Origin: Gammaproteobacteria bacterium | Lineage (GTDB): Bacteria; Pseudomonadota; Gammaproteobacteria; Pseudomonadales; Pseudohongiellaceae | DNA length: 64,000 bases | Assembly (NCBI GenBank): GCA_009692305.1 | Contig: SHZK01000001.1 | Location: 248,001-312,000, forward strand | Direction of reading: 5' to 3' | Shown: in pieces, positions 36,495 through 44,689 of the stretch | How positions within the stretch are numbered: position 1 is the first letter of the stretch | Layout: the number at the start of each line of letters is the position of its first letter | Made by a program: the position numbers and the translations under genes | The notes under the pieces: generated by a model | Seen by the model: the letters and a program-made list of their open reading frames with translations, nothing else | Told to the model about the DNA's origin: nothing | Database searches by the model: none

Positions 36495-37733
36495 TCAGGC
36501 GGTAACACCTCGCTGAATGGCTTTTACTGACTGCATCAATGGCAGCATGATCAATACCAATAAAAAGACGGATGCCACCCCAAGCACGGTCAATGTTGCT
36601 TGCAAGCCGCGCGCCTCTGCCAGAAATCCAACCACCGGGCCGGTGATGATAAAGGCCAGACGGAACAGGAAACTGGTAAACGAGTTCGCAGTGGCGCGGA
36701 ATTCACTTGGCACGCGGCGATTGAGGGCGTTTACCAGAATTACCTGATTCAGGCCGCGGCACACAAACAGCAACAGGCCAAACACGATGCCGTACCAACC
36801 TTCCAGCCAGGCCATACCGAAATGCCCAATAATCGGCAGTACTCCGATCAGTGCCAACACGAACACGGCTCCCCAGCGTCGTTCCAGCTGAAAGCCGAGC
36901 TTGTTGGCAACGGCAACAGTCAGGCTCTGGCTAAACCAGAGCACGCCAAACATGGCCAGCGAAATCCCTTGCGCCTCCCAGTAAGGCTGGGTCAGCCAGG
37001 CCACATGAAATGACGCGAGGTTATACAGTGGTATCGCCAACACCACGTGGCGCAAGATCGGGTCAGTGCGAAACAAGTGGTGCAAAATGGTGCCGATCTT
37101 GATCCGCGCTTTTGGCGTGGTCGCATCGGGCGCTGGTGGCTCTACTATCAATAATGCCATCAGCAGACATACCCAGGCGGCAATCGATTGAATCAGTACC
37201 ATGAGGTCGAAAGAGAACAGTGCTAATGCGCCGCCAAACAGGGCGCCCAATCCTTCCGCGCTGCTGCGAATAAAACTCAGGTTCGCGATACCGCCGCTGT
37301 GTTCGCTGGCCGCGTCATCCTCCAATGCCTTCTGCGAATCGTAGAGCAAGGCAATGTCAGCACCGGATATCAGGCTCGCTGCGATGCCGGCCAGAATCTC
37401 GAACACCATCAGCGTGGCCAGGTCATTGGCAAAGTTCAGGCTCAAGTAGGCGAGGCCATGAATGACTGCGCCTATAACCAACGCTATGCGCCGGCCAAAC
37501 AGGTCGGCGAAATAACCTGATGGCGCTTCGAATATGACGATTGTGGTCGCGAATACTGCCTGCAGATAAAAAATCTCGGCAAGCGAGAGTCCTTTCGCCA
37601 TAAAGAAAGGCACTATCACGGGTACGACGATCAGAAAGCTGTTAAAGAAAGCCAGACCATAGATAGCTTTGATATTTCTGTGCAGTTTTTCGCGCACAAT
37701 AGTTGCCCAGTACATACAGCTCGGTGTATGCAT
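36495..37733 (-). CDS. MFS transporter
   Basis: A 412-residue inner-membrane protein with about twelve hydrophobic helices and the MFS motif A variant GYFADLFGRRIAL after TM2. The start is uncertain: ATG 37733 or ATG 37715, since neither has a strong ribosome-binding site (CGAG precedes the second). Substrate is unknown; no partner gene is adjacent. The gene sits 20 bp after an intrinsic terminator that ends a roughly 200-nt leader with its own strong promoter, so it is probably controlled by transcription attenuation or a riboswitch. Its own terminator is strong. Confidence 0.9.
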   Translation of the reverse strand: MHTPSCMYWATIVREKLHRNIKAIYGLAFFNSFLIVVPVIVPFFMAKGLSLAEIFYLQAVFATTIVIFEAPSGYFADLFGRRIALVIGAVIHGLAYLSLNFANDLATLMVFEILAGIAASLISGADIALLYDSQKALEDDAASEHSGGIANLSFIRSSAEGLGALFGGALALFSFDLMVLIQSIAAWVCLLMALLIVEPPAPDATTPKARIKIGTILHHLFRTDPILRHVVLAIPLYNLASFHVAWLTQPYWEAQGISLAMFGVLWFSQSLTVAVANKLGFQLERRWGAVFVLALIGVLPIIGHFGMAWLEGWYGIVFGLLLFVCRGLNQVILVNALNRRVPSEFRATANSFTSFLFRLAFIITGPVVGFLAEARGLQATLTVLGVASVFLLVLIMLPLMQSVKAIQRGVTA

Positions 37734-37752
37734 TAATTAAAAAAATCAGTGT

Positions 37753-37960
37753 AAAAAAAAGACCTCTAGGCGGTTTGGCTTAGAGGTCTTTTCTTAAATA
37801 CGGTTGTTAGTCGTTTTCTATTCAGAAATTCACTCCAGGCAGGTCTCCCAATTCTTCGTCACACACGCGCAGACCTGATGACCGTTTGCGGTCATAGTTG
37901 TTAGCAGCGTAATTGTGTGTTGGGCGAAAATGCTCATGGTATTTACTTAAATTTTTTCAA
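37753..37960 (-). promoter_or_regulatory. Structured leader / attenuator upstream of the MFS gene
   Basis: From the strong promoter at 37967-37994 a transcript of about 200 nt runs to a terminator (37753-37790: AAGACCTCTA paired with TAGAGGTCTT, U8 tail) just before the MFS gene. Inside it CAGGTCT (37871-37877, minus) can pair with AGACCTG (37840-37846), leaving the terminator free. Its AGGTCT core can instead pair with AGACCT in the terminator's 5' arm, which would prevent termination. A local hairpin ATGACCG-CAAA-CGGTCAT lies next to the first element. This is the architecture of an attenuator or riboswitch. The family is not one I recognise. A stand-alone small RNA is the alternative. Confidence 0.6.
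37830..37937 (-). CDS. Possible 35-residue leader peptide
   Basis: A short frame from ATG 37937 to TGA 37830 inside the MFS leader encodes 35 residues with Thr-rich and C-A-C segments and a single Trp near the end. There is no clear ribosome-binding site, and another frame across the same stretch is also open but has no start codon. It could be a leader peptide for translation-coupled attenuation, or chance. Confidence 0.2.
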   Translation of the reverse strand: MSIFAQHTITLLTTMTANGHQVCACVTKNWETCLE

Positions 37961-37966
37961 GCGCGA

Positions 37967-37994
37967 ATTCTATGCCTCTAAAATTTCAAGTCAA
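37967..37994 (-). promoter_or_regulatory. Strong sigma-70 promoter of the MFS leader
   Basis: On the minus strand TTGACT (37989-37994) and TAGAAT (37967-37972) are separated by 16 bp in an AT-rich context. Initiation is expected near 37960. It lies about 50 bp after the stop of the bile-acid-symporter-family gene. Confidence 0.7.
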
Positions 37995-38042
37995 GAAATA
38001 ATATTAATTTTTAGTATTTTTTTAACCGGTGGTTCAGAAAGT

Positions 38043-39002
38043 TTATTTATCTGCAGGTTTTGTGTTCGCTTCATCCTGTAACAGGTATTCGAGTGAGCTG
38101 CGCTTCTTGCCCCAGCTTGATGCGAGGATGGAGCCGCTGATGTTATGCCAGATGCTGAATATAGCGCCGGGCAATGCGGCAGTGGGTGAGAAGAACTGCA
38201 GAGCAAGAGCAACCCCAAGCCCTGAATTCTGCATGCCCACCTCAATGGCGATGGTCTGGCTTTGTTTCAGGTCAAAACCCATAAGACGACTGCAATAAAA
38301 ACCACCGGCTAATCCCAGCAGGTTGTGCAATACCACGGCGACCAGCACCAAGAGTCCTACTTCGGCCAGACTCGCTGCATTCAATGCAACAATTATGGCG
38401 ATCATGAGCAAGATGATGAGCATGGATATAGTTGGCAATGCCGGCTCGATGCGCGCTACTGGCGCATGCAAGTAAGCCTTGCACACAACTCCGAACAACA
38501 CTGGCACGAACACGATCTGCAAGATGCTGAACAACAGACCGCTGGTGTCTACGGCAATTGTCTCCGAGAGATAGAAGCTGCATAACAATGGTGTGGCAAT
38601 GACACCGATGAGCGTTGATGTCATGGTCATGCTGATGGAGAGTGCAACGTCGCCCTTGGCCAGGTAAGTCATCACATTCGATGCAGTACCTCCTGCACAG
38701 CAGCCAACGAGCACCATGCCGGTTGTGAGCTGGGTGTTTAGCTGCAACATCTTGGAGAGCAAGATCGCGATCAATGGCATCAGCAGGAATTGCAGCACTA
38801 CGCCGACAATCAACGGTTTCGGTGCTGCGATGATGCGCTGGAAATCCGCCTTGCCCAGAGTGAGACCCATCATGAACATCACCGCGGCAAGCAGCGGTAC
38901 GATAGCGAATTGCAAACCGCTGAATACACCATTGAAGAGCAGGGCAAATATTGACAGCAGCATTGCCCAAAGCGGAAACAGATTGTTGAATCTAGTAAGC
39001 AT
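38043..39002 (-). CDS. Bile acid:sodium symporter family (BASS) transporter
   Basis: The start is taken as ATG 39002 (MLTRFNNLFPLWAM), giving about 319 residues; an earlier ATG at 39053 adds 17 non-hydrophobic residues. The protein has about ten hydrophobic helices, and family motifs include MGLTLGKADF, GCCAGGTASNVMTYLAKGD in the crossover region, and EVGMQNSGLGVALAL near the end. BASS proteins co-transport sodium with organic anions such as pantoate or keto acids; the substrate here is unknown. The gene stands alone. Confidence 0.9.
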   Translation of the reverse strand: MLTRFNNLFPLWAMLLSIFALLFNGVFSGLQFAIVPLLAAVMFMMGLTLGKADFQRIIAAPKPLIVGVVLQFLLMPLIAILLSKMLQLNTQLTTGMVLVGCCAGGTASNVMTYLAKGDVALSISMTMTSTLIGVIATPLLCSFYLSETIAVDTSGLLFSILQIVFVPVLFGVVCKAYLHAPVARIEPALPTISMLIILLMIAIIVALNAASLAEVGLLVLVAVVLHNLLGLAGGFYCSRLMGFDLKQSQTIAIEVGMQNSGLGVALALQFFSPTAALPGAIFSIWHNISGSILASSWGKKRSSLEYLLQDEANTKPADK

Positions 39003-39158
39003 GTTAAAATGTAGCCTTGTATCTGGTCGTCTGCCAAATGCCGAATGAGGCATTATCCATGGGCTAAGGCTATTTAGGCCAGTTACATTCTATTCAGCCT
39101 GATAGGGCTCATTCAGGCTGCATTCATACAGACAAGATAATATGGCATTGTCAGTTTC

Positions 39159-39184
39159 TGTAACATTTTGAGACTGGGGACGTC
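39159..39184 (+). promoter_or_regulatory. ECF sigma-type promoter TGTAAC-N16-CGTC
   Basis: TGTAAC (39159-39164) and CGTC (39181-39184) are separated by exactly 16 bases, identical in motif and spacing to the site just before the ECF sigma gene at 40538-40563. It lies about 90 bp before the lipoprotein-like gene, which is therefore a candidate target of that sigma factor. Confidence 0.6.
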
Positions 39185-39271
39185 TTAAGAGTTAATAGTC
39201 CGGAATTCTGGGCATGGTGCTGCGAGTTTAACGGGCTAATAAACGTAACAACTAACTGCGGGGAACAAGCA

Positions 39272-39605
39272 ATGAGAAGAGTAGCTGTGATGCTGTCTAT
39301 TAACGGTGGATTCCGATTCGCGCAATCTGCAATCAGTGTGGAGCGAAGCAGATATTACCAGAGTAGAACTGGGTAGCACCGATACCAACTGGGTACTCAG
39401 CACGTTTGGTGATCCTATTACCAAGCTGAGCTATGCCGACGGCACCGAAATCTGGAAGTATCGCAATCGTTCCGAGAAGGACACCGAGGTTGGTCTGTTC
39501 CTGATTTTCTCTGTCGATGTGGAAGAGGAGCGAACAGAAACCCTGTCTGTGGAGTTTACCGACTGTGTTGTCACCAACTACTGGATTGAAGAAGATCGAT
39601 TCTAG
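39272..39605 (+). pseudogene. Small outer-membrane-lipoprotein-like gene with a lost N-terminus
   Basis: The ATG at 39272 has GGGGA upstream and starts MRRVAVMLSI, but its frame ends soon after. The conserved body (from GTG 39306: DSRNLQSVWSE...WVLSTFGDPITKLSYADGTEIWKYRN) lies in another frame and runs to a TAG at 39603. Related proteins of about 110-130 residues carry a lipobox before DSRNL, which is missing here. A small deletion or indel has probably removed the signal and lipobox. Translation from the GTG would give a cytosolic 99-residue protein. Function of the family is unknown. The site has an ECF-type promoter. Confidence 0.55.
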
Positions 39606-39657
39606 CTTGTTCGGATAAAACTAAAGAGCAAGGTGCAGTAGTCTGGTCGTTGCCGGA

Positions 39658-40332
39658 CTACTGCAGTGTTTTAAGCCAGGTTTCAAGATTATCCCAGTCC
39701 AGCTGGAAGATGTGTTTCGCATCCGCAACGATGGCGGCATCTACCACGGCGCCGGCGCCCTGCAATGATGCAACCATGGCGTCGAGTTGTCGATTCCAGC
39801 GGAAATCATCCTTCTCCCCGATCCGCAGATATACCGGCAGACCGTGCAAGTCCTGGATAGCCGCACCCTCCTGCAGGCGTCCTGGCGCTGCCACCACGCC
39901 GCTGAAACTGCCGGGATATCTGGTAGCGATAGACAATGCGGTAGTGCCCCCACTCGAAACTCCCACCAATAAGGGCTTGCCCAAACTCCCACCAAGTCTG
40001 GTTTGTAAAATAGTGACTAATTCTGGTAACAGGCGGGCATTGCTGCCGCCGAAGCCGGCATTGTCCGGAGCGATCGGGACGGCTATAGCCCAGCCCCTGT
40101 TGACCAGCTCCTTGCCCAGCCAGAATTGGGCTCGTGCCATGAAAGTATTGCTGTTTGAGCCTGATATCAACAAGGCCAGGCGGGGGTTGTCTGGAATGAT
40201 TTTTGGCTCAAAGTACAACACCTTGAGAGCAGTGCCGTCGCTGAATGACAGCAATTCCTCTGCGGCCAGCAATTGTGCGGGGGTGAGGCCTAACAACAGG
40301 AGCAGGCAGGAAATGGTGACAAATTTCTTCAT
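39658..40332 (-). CDS. Secreted alpha/beta hydrolase-like protein
   Basis: A 224-residue protein with a signal peptide (ISCLLLLLGLTPAQLLAA). The nucleophile elbow is GVSSGGTTA (G-x-S-x-G, about residue 124). A late acidic residue in VYLRIGEKDD and a His in ADAKHIFQLDW complete a probable Ser-Asp-His triad. Size and layout suit a small dienelactone-hydrolase-like or esterase-like enzyme in the periplasm. Substrate unknown. It is convergent with the lipoprotein-like gene and divergent from the ECF sigma gene. Confidence 0.8.
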   Translation of the reverse strand: MKKFVTISCLLLLLGLTPAQLLAAEELLSFSDGTALKVLYFEPKIIPDNPRLALLISGSNSNTFMARAQFWLGKELVNRGWAIAVPIAPDNAGFGGSNARLLPELVTILQTRLGGSLGKPLLVGVSSGGTTALSIATRYPGSFSGVVAAPGRLQEGAAIQDLHGLPVYLRIGEKDDFRWNRQLDAMVASLQGAGAVVDAAIVADAKHIFQLDWDNLETWLKTLQ

Positions 40333-40537
40333 GGTGCAAATGGCAATTCAAGCTTTTGAGCATGGAGTATAGCGTGTCTGCCTGCTGGCTCCGGACAGAT
40401 GAGATAAAGCAGCAGTTAAACCCGTTGATTTTCACCAAAACGGCGGCGCGCATTGCCGTGCGCCGCAAGTATCAGCCACAATTGCTATATCTTCAGTGAA
40501 CCGGGATCATTCGCCGCCAGAATCCTGCACCCAGCTT

Positions 40538-40563
40538 TGTAACTTTTTTCCACACCTACCGTC
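40538..40563 (+). promoter_or_regulatory. ECF sigma-type promoter TGTAAC-N16-CGTC before the sigma gene
   Basis: TGTAAC (40538-40543) and CGTC (40560-40563) are 16 bases apart, matching the general ECF promoter form. Initiation is expected at about 40570-40573, immediately before ATG 40574. This supports autoregulation and a leaderless or nearly leaderless mRNA. Confidence 0.65.
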
Positions 40564-40573
40564 TTTTAAATCA

Positions 40574-41146
40574 ATGTTAGATCAATACCGGCAAGCAATA
40601 GACCAACACAGGCAACGGATTTATTCCTTTGCCCACTATAGCCTGCGGGTGGCAGAAGATGCCGAAGACGTTACCCTGGAAGTGTTTATCAAACTGTGGC
40701 AGCACTGGCAGAAGATCGATCACGGCAAGCTGGGGGCATGGTTGATGCGAGTAGCACATAACGCGGTGATAGATCACGTCCGCCAACACAGATCGACGCG
40801 CGAACAGGTTGACCAGTTTGCAGATGTGGAACAGATAACCCAGGACCTGGAACTTGGCAGCACGATTGATCAGGACATGTTCAAACGGGGACTGCAACTG
40901 GCCATAAAGGATCTCGACGAACCGTTCCGAAGCATCATTATCATGCGGGACGTGCAAGGCCTGAGTCATGAAGAAATGCAGGAAACGCTCAATATGAGTG
41001 AGAGCCAGATAAAGGTGTGCTTGCACAGGGCTCGACGCAAGTTGCGGGAAGACGCCCAGCTGCGAAAGATGTTTGATGCATTAACCGGTAGTCGCAAACA
41101 GAAAACGACTTCCACCAACAAAGATGAAAGCAGCAGTCATGGCTAG
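40574..41146 (+). CDS. ECF-type RNA polymerase sigma factor
   Basis: The start is ATG 40574; a GTG at 40496 in frame would place the promoter inside the gene and add residues with no family match. The protein is 190 residues. Region 2 contains DAEDVTLEVFIKLWQHW and GAWLMRVAHNAVIDHVR. Region 4 holds SHEEMQETLNMSESQIKVCLHRARRKL, an HTH. The Ser/Thr-rich tail overlaps the anti-sigma gene by eight bases. The order sigma, zinc-finger anti-sigma, DUF4252 is a recurring set. The stimulus is unknown. No Shine-Dalgarno precedes the ATG, consistent with the promoter position. Confidence 0.92.
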   Translation: MLDQYRQAIDQHRQRIYSFAHYSLRVAEDAEDVTLEVFIKLWQHWQKIDHGKLGAWLMRVAHNAVIDHVRQHRSTREQVDQFADVEQITQDLELGSTIDQDMFKRGLQLAIKDLDEPFRSIIIMRDVQGLSHEEMQETLNMSESQIKVCLHRARRKLREDAQLRKMFDALTGSRKQKTTSTNKDESSSHG

Positions 41147-41726
41147 TAACAACGAATCACAATGCTACTTCGTACAGTTGCAGTTCGACTCTTATCTGGA
41201 CGGTGAGTTGAGCTAGACGCAACGCGAAGAATTTCAGAGCCACGTGCATAAGTGCCAACTGTGCGCGAGCGAGTTCAAATACGCCCAGACCGTTTACGAT
41301 ATCGTGCTGGAGTTGCCACAACTTGATTGTGATGATCATGTGCTCGAGCCGATCCATCGCCTTGGCGGCGGTTTTCAAGTCACAAGCACAACTAAACCGA
41401 CATTCTGGAAGAGTCTGCAAGAGCTGTTTACTCCTGTGCCGATGTTTGTGCGATATGCGTTTGCTACGGCGTTGCTGGTGGTGTTGGCGCTGCCATTGGT
41501 TGCGGAATTGCCAGTCGGGGAGGCGCCGCAGTATACGCCCCAGGAAATCCAGCAGGCATTGGCGGAGTTGAATCTGGCTATCCAGTACCTGAACGAAGTC
41601 GGGCAGCGCACAGAGGTCATGATTGGTGACAGGTTTATCGTGACGCCAATTCAGGAGTCGTTGGACGCTTCGTTCGAAGTCATGAGCAGGGTCAATGCTG
41701 ATCCGTTGCAGGATGATCCCATATAA
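41139..41726 (+). pseudogene. Zinc-finger anti-sigma factor interrupted by an in-frame TAG
   Basis: From ATG 41139, overlapping the sigma stop, the frame reads CYFVQLQFDSYLDGELS and then TAG (41214-41216) at codon 26. It continues in the same frame with the zinc motif H-x3-C-x2-C (SHVHKCQLCASE), a single membrane helix (VRYAFATALLVVLALPLVA) and an ALAELNLAIQYLNEVG helix. The total is about 194 residues. The TAG replaces a residue between Ser and Thr; CAG or GAG is likely ancestral. A restart at GTG 41244 would lose the zinc-site His. If not suppressed, the sigma factor would be free of its inhibitor. Confidence 0.85.
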
Positions 41727-41825
41727 CGATACATGTGCTGGTGAGATAGATGCGGGTTTAAATGACAGCTGTATATTTTTGAAGATTTGCCTGGTAGTCA
41801 AAAGTTTAATTCGAAAGGTGTGACA

Positions 41826-42386
41826 ATGAAAATATTAAAACGATTTCTGCTGCCAATGGGGCTAATCAGCATCATCCCGCTGACAATGGCCGCTGATAAC
41901 GATGTTGAGAATCATCCGGGCTATGTCGATTTCTCGGTGATCAGGGCTATCGCCAATACCGAGCCCAATGTGGAGATGAGCCTGAAGACGCCTCTGCTTA
42001 ACATGATCACAAATCTGATTCGCAACGAGGATGTGGAGGCGGCAGACTTTATCTCCAAGTTATTGCGGGTCACGGTCAACGTCTTCGAAAGCAGTTCCAT
42101 CGATATAGACGAGGTTGCCGGTTCCATGACAGCTATCGCGGAAGATCTCGATAATCAGGGCTGGGAGCGGGTGGTGCGCGTACGCGAAGACCAGTCCCAC
42201 GTGGATATTTATTTCCGGCTCTCGGATGATACGCAGATTATTCACGGTATTGCCATCATGGTCGCTGAATCTAGTGAAACTGTTATGGTTAACATCGTCG
42301 GTGATATCAGTACTGATGATCTTAGTGCGCTGGGTCGCCGCTTCGACATTGATGAATTGGTCGACATCGACGTCAATCCGCAGTAA
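41826..42386 (+). CDS. DUF4252 secreted protein
   Basis: ATG 41826 follows GAAAGGTG and opens a signal peptide (RFLLPMGLISIIPLTMAA). The 186-residue mature region matches DUF4252: YVDFSVI near the start, LLRVTVNVFESS, a GWERVVRVRE strand, and VNIVGDISTDDLSALGRRFDI at the end. DUF4252 genes are frequent beside ECF sigma/anti-sigma pairs in gammaproteobacteria and Bacteroidetes. Function is unknown. It lies 99 bp after the anti-sigma gene, so it may have its own promoter. Confidence 0.88.
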   Translation: MKILKRFLLPMGLISIIPLTMAADNDVENHPGYVDFSVIRAIANTEPNVEMSLKTPLLNMITNLIRNEDVEAADFISKLLRVTVNVFESSSIDIDEVAGSMTAIAEDLDNQGWERVVRVREDQSHVDIYFRLSDDTQIIHGIAIMVAESSETVMVNIVGDISTDDLSALGRRFDIDELVDIDVNPQ

Positions 42387-42463
42387 CGAGTATTTTATGG
42401 CCGAGCCGACTTAAGGGGCCACAATACAATCAGCTAATTAGCAGCGCAACAATATATGCCATG

Positions 42464-44647
42464 TTATGGAGAGCGCTTGATGCTCACTGCAACAGATTTG
42501 AACGCCGGAGTTCGGCTGCGAGGATCGCAAGTTTGTGGTACCAGCACGTTGGCCTCAGGAAAGTAAGTCATGACATTGCCGGCCTTGATGTCATACGCAG
42601 CGACACGCAAGGCCTTCAAAGCCCCGGTTGCGTTACTCACCTCTACCAAATCATTCTCCTGCAACTGCAGGCGCGCCATGTCGGCTGGGTGCATGAATAG
42701 CACCTGGCGACTGGTTTGGCTTCGATACACATCTGCCTCGTTATAGATAATGGTGTTGAACTGGCCCTCGCTGCGTACCGACGTCAGCGTAAAGTCGTTT
42801 TGTGCAGGAGCAGGGTAGCTAGCTGGGTCATGACGGGTGAGGCGCGGAACAGCAAACACCGCTTTGCCAGAAGGCGAAGGAAATTCCGGGCGCGTCAAAT
42901 GGCGCCCAGCGATATGAAATTCCTGTTTTGACGCATCTATATTTGCCAGTTCGGCGAACCCCGGCACGAGGGCAGCGATCGCGCTGCGAATTCTGTCATG
43001 ACGCCGAAATTCGGCGAAATCAAAAATGTTCTGGTCGATCACCTGCTGGGCAAGGCTGCTGATGATAGCGACTTCCGACCACAGGGCTGGGATGCGGTCA
43101 AAGCCACCGTCGCTCATGCGCAGGAAATTGAACATGGACTCCTGGGTTGTGGCTTGCTCTTCCTCATCACGAACGCGTATCGGCAATATATAGTTTTCAC
43201 CCTCCACGCCATTCACATGGGTCTGGTTCAGTGTTGAATTGATCATGACCTTGCATGGAATTGCGTTCAACGCCTGCGTTGAATAGGTGCTATCCGGATT
43301 CGCGGAATAGAGATTGCCACCGAGTAGCAGGGCGAAATCAATGCCACCGCCAGCAGCGGTCTGCACGCAGGCGAGCGTATCCATGCCCTCATATTTGGGT
43401 AATTGCACGTGCAGCTCGCGCTCAATCGCGGCAAACACGCTCGCTTTGAGTTGTGGCGTAAATCCCATGGAGCCCACGCCCTGCACATTGCTATGTCCGC
43501 GCAGCGGCAGCAGGCCTTTGCCTTCGCCACCAATCATGCCGCGCAACAACGCCAGGTTGGCGACCGCCTGAATATTGTCGGTGCCATGTACGTGATGGGT
43601 AAGCCCCATCCCCCACGCGAAGACAGTGCGTTTGGATTCGCCATAAACGCCGGCAATGCGTTCAATCTCCTGGCGGCTGACGCCGGACTCCAGTTCGATG
43701 TCCTGCCATTGCAGTTGTTCTATCGTGTCACAAAAGCTTGCGTAGTTTTCGCAGTGGGCATCGATATAGCTCTGGTCATGCAAGCCTTGCTGAAGAATAT
43801 ATTTGGCGATACCGGCCAGCAGCGCGATATCACCACCGATATGTGGTTGGACATAGTGGGAGGCAACTTCACCACCACCACTAATCATCGATTTGAAATT
43901 GCTTGGCGAGGCGAAGCGCACGAGCCCGGCCTCGCGCGCCGGATTGATCACGATTACCTTGCCGCCACGCTGTCGACATTCGAGCAGCACCTTGACGAAG
44001 CGCGGATGGTTCGATGCCGGGTTCGCGCCGAGCACCACAATCAAATCCGTCTTGTGCAAGTCGCCATATTGAATGGTCGCGGTACCAGAGCCAATGCTGG
44101 CGCCGAGCCCGACACCAGATGCCTGATGGCAATAATAGGAGCAGTTGTTGATGTGATTACTGCCGTACAGTCGCGCAAACAATTGCAGAATAAACGCCGC
44201 TTCGTTCGATGAGCGTCCGGACGCATAAAAGAAACTGCGCCGTGGCGCGGCGCTGCGCATGCGTGCTGCAATCTGCGTGAGTGCCTGTTGGTAACTGATG
44301 GCCTGGTAGTAGTCGGCAGCGGCTGGCTTGTAGAGGGGAGTGGCAAGGCGTCCCAGATCTTCCAGTTGCTTGCCGCTCAGCGCCCGCAGTTCGGTGATGC
44401 TGTTCTGTTCGAAGATTTCTATCGGAACAGGATCGCGTATATCACTCAATTGCGCCTGAATATTCTTGTTGCAGATTTCAACCCGATTGCTGTATTCGTT
44501 GTGCAAGCCACCGCGCTGGCCACCCGTGCCGAAGGCGCAAGCCTTGCACGTGTTTTTTGAGCGCACGGAATTGGCCAGGTTCAGTGTGCCGACTTTCTTT
44601 GCACACTCCAGCACGTATTGCACGGCTTTGAAACCGCCGCCAGTCAC
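42464..44647 (-). CDS. FdhF/YdeP-family molybdopterin oxidoreductase
   Basis: A 727-residue formate-dehydrogenase-alpha-like enzyme. The N-terminal Cys pair SKNTCKACAFGTGGQRGG and the molybdopterin-proximal NCSYYCHQASGVGLG are clear; Cys occupies the catalytic metal-ligand position. The C-terminal dinucleotide-binding domain contains LTSVRSEGQFNT and LFMHPADM. The family is widespread, but substrates are poorly known. The ancestral start was probably 24 bp upstream: AGGAG lies seven bases before ATA (44669-44671), and the intervening codons (STRSNKP) fit the family N-terminus. The start given is the next GTG, which has no good ribosome-binding site. It lies downstream of a small membrane protein gene. 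Confidence 0.88.
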   Translation of the reverse strand: MTGGGFKAVQYVLECAKKVGTLNLANSVRSKNTCKACAFGTGGQRGGLHNEYSNRVEICNKNIQAQLSDIRDPVPIEIFEQNSITELRALSGKQLEDLGRLATPLYKPAAADYYQAISYQQALTQIAARMRSAAPRRSFFYASGRSSNEAAFILQLFARLYGSNHINNCSYYCHQASGVGLGASIGSGTATIQYGDLHKTDLIVVLGANPASNHPRFVKVLLECRQRGGKVIVINPAREAGLVRFASPSNFKSMISGGGEVASHYVQPHIGGDIALLAGIAKYILQQGLHDQSYIDAHCENYASFCDTIEQLQWQDIELESGVSRQEIERIAGVYGESKRTVFAWGMGLTHHVHGTDNIQAVANLALLRGMIGGEGKGLLPLRGHSNVQGVGSMGFTPQLKASVFAAIERELHVQLPKYEGMDTLACVQTAAGGGIDFALLLGGNLYSANPDSTYSTQALNAIPCKVMINSTLNQTHVNGVEGENYILPIRVRDEEEQATTQESMFNFLRMSDGGFDRIPALWSEVAIISSLAQQVIDQNIFDFAEFRRHDRIRSAIAALVPGFAELANIDASKQEFHIAGRHLTRPEFPSPSGKAVFAVPRLTRHDPASYPAPAQNDFTLTSVRSEGQFNTIIYNEADVYRSQTSRQVLFMHPADMARLQLQENDLVEVSNATGALKALRVAAYDIKAGNVMTYFPEANVLVPQTCDPRSRTPAFKSVAVSIKRSP

Positions 44648-44689
44648 TGGCTTGTTGGATCGCGTGCTTATAAAACCGCTCCTGCTGAA

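Noticed and set aside
37750..37960. Possible tmRNA or 6S RNA in the MFS leader
   Set aside because: A segment reads like a tag (HNYAANNYD) in one frame, but the tRNA-like acceptor end with CCA and other tmRNA features are missing, and the 6S shape was not found.
41217..41243. TAG in the anti-sigma gene as a recoded amino acid
   Set aside because: No pyrrolysine genes or special context are seen, and other genes in the window end normally at TAG. Nonsense mutation or read error is simpler.
43403..44212. 269-codon open frame antisense to the FdhF-like gene
   Set aside because: It mirrors conserved molybdopterin-enzyme sequence and has no domain or ribosome-binding site.
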